A DNA stretch of 6,331 nt from contig JAHDGP010000273.1 of assembly GCA_020627525.1 (NCBI GenBank), forward strand, positions 1 to 6,331. The letters run 5' to 3'. The notes beneath the pieces are model-generated. The model was not told the DNA's origin and did no database searches. It saw only the letters and a list, made by a program, of their open reading frames with translations. The DNA comes from Bacteroidota bacterium. Lineage in GTDB: Bacteria > Bacteroidota > Bacteroidia > Chitinophagales > UBA2359. The position numbers and the translations under genes were made by a program. Positions 6,259 to 6,331 of the stretch are shown here, piece after piece; the stretch's first letter is position 1, and each line of letters starts with the position of its first letter.

Positions 6259-6294
6259 TATAATCAAGATTATATCAATGTGAACTCAAGATTA
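6259..6294. promoter_or_regulatory. Palindrome TATAATC-AA-GATTATA with TCAAGATTA direct repeat
   Basis: TATAATCAAGATTATA (6259-6274) has perfect 7-bp arms around two bases. TCAAGATTA occurs inside it (6264-6272) and again at 6286-6294, 22 bases apart start to start, about two helix turns. Repeats on the same face of the helix are typical of tandem regulator sites. The target could be the leftward lipoprotein operon, about 160 bases away, or an unseen gene to the right; an ATG at 6328 is too close to the window edge to judge. The rest of 6101-6331 is AT-rich and shows no supportable gene. Confidence 0.35.
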
Positions 6295-6331
6295 AACGAA
6301 ATCTAAAAGGCTGATTTTAAAAGTTTTATGA

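Noticed and set aside
6292..6331. Possible gene end (- strand, 12 open codons) or gene start (+ strand ATG at 6328) at the right edge
   Set aside because: Too few codons are inside the window to support either.
1..6331. CRISPR arrays, tRNA or rRNA genes, transposases
   Set aside because: No regularly spaced repeats, cloverleaf-like sequences or transposase reading frames were seen.

Overview
The window is AT-rich bacterial DNA that looks like a member of Bacteroidetes, most likely a flavobacterium. The signs are strong A/T bias, genes without consistent Shine-Dalgarno sequences, a TAnnTTTG-type -7 promoter box ahead of the methyltransferase, and a short Cys-lipobox lipoprotein signal. This placement is inference; there is no marker gene here.

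Left part (about 1-2630) looks like the edge of a surface-polysaccharide locus. In order it holds the C-terminal part of a membrane O-acyltransferase (acyltransferase-3 family, cut by the window edge), a small single-pass membrane protein of unknown function starting 10 bases later, and a small sulfotransferase-like protein, all on the + strand. A sugar O-methyltransferase-like gene follows on the - strand. Acyl, sulfate and methyl transfer are all ways of decorating a glycan, and no glycosyltransferase is visible, so this is probably the modification end of a larger cluster to the left. The convergent junction between the sulfotransferase and the methyltransferase holds a compact double-palindrome element (about 1934-1981) that resembles a decayed interspersed repeat.

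Right part (about 2739-6100, - strand) is a two-gene unit with a TAATG stop/start overlap. It is read from a 641-residue cysteine-rich predicted lipoprotein into a 478-residue exported protein with a single c-type heme motif (CIDCH) near its C-terminus. Neither has a function I can name. The second belongs to a family I recognise only as single-heme exported proteins. The pair is the best candidate here for an undescribed envelope system. The two proteins share a short pattern (LPxGS followed by ACxPR) that may point to a common ancestral fold.

The last 230 bases (6101-6331) carry no supportable gene. They contain the presumed leader of the lipoprotein operon, a perfect 11-bp inverted repeat, a 16-bp palindrome-like site, and a 9-bp direct repeat spaced 22 bp apart, which together look like a regulatory region or an intergenic boundary.
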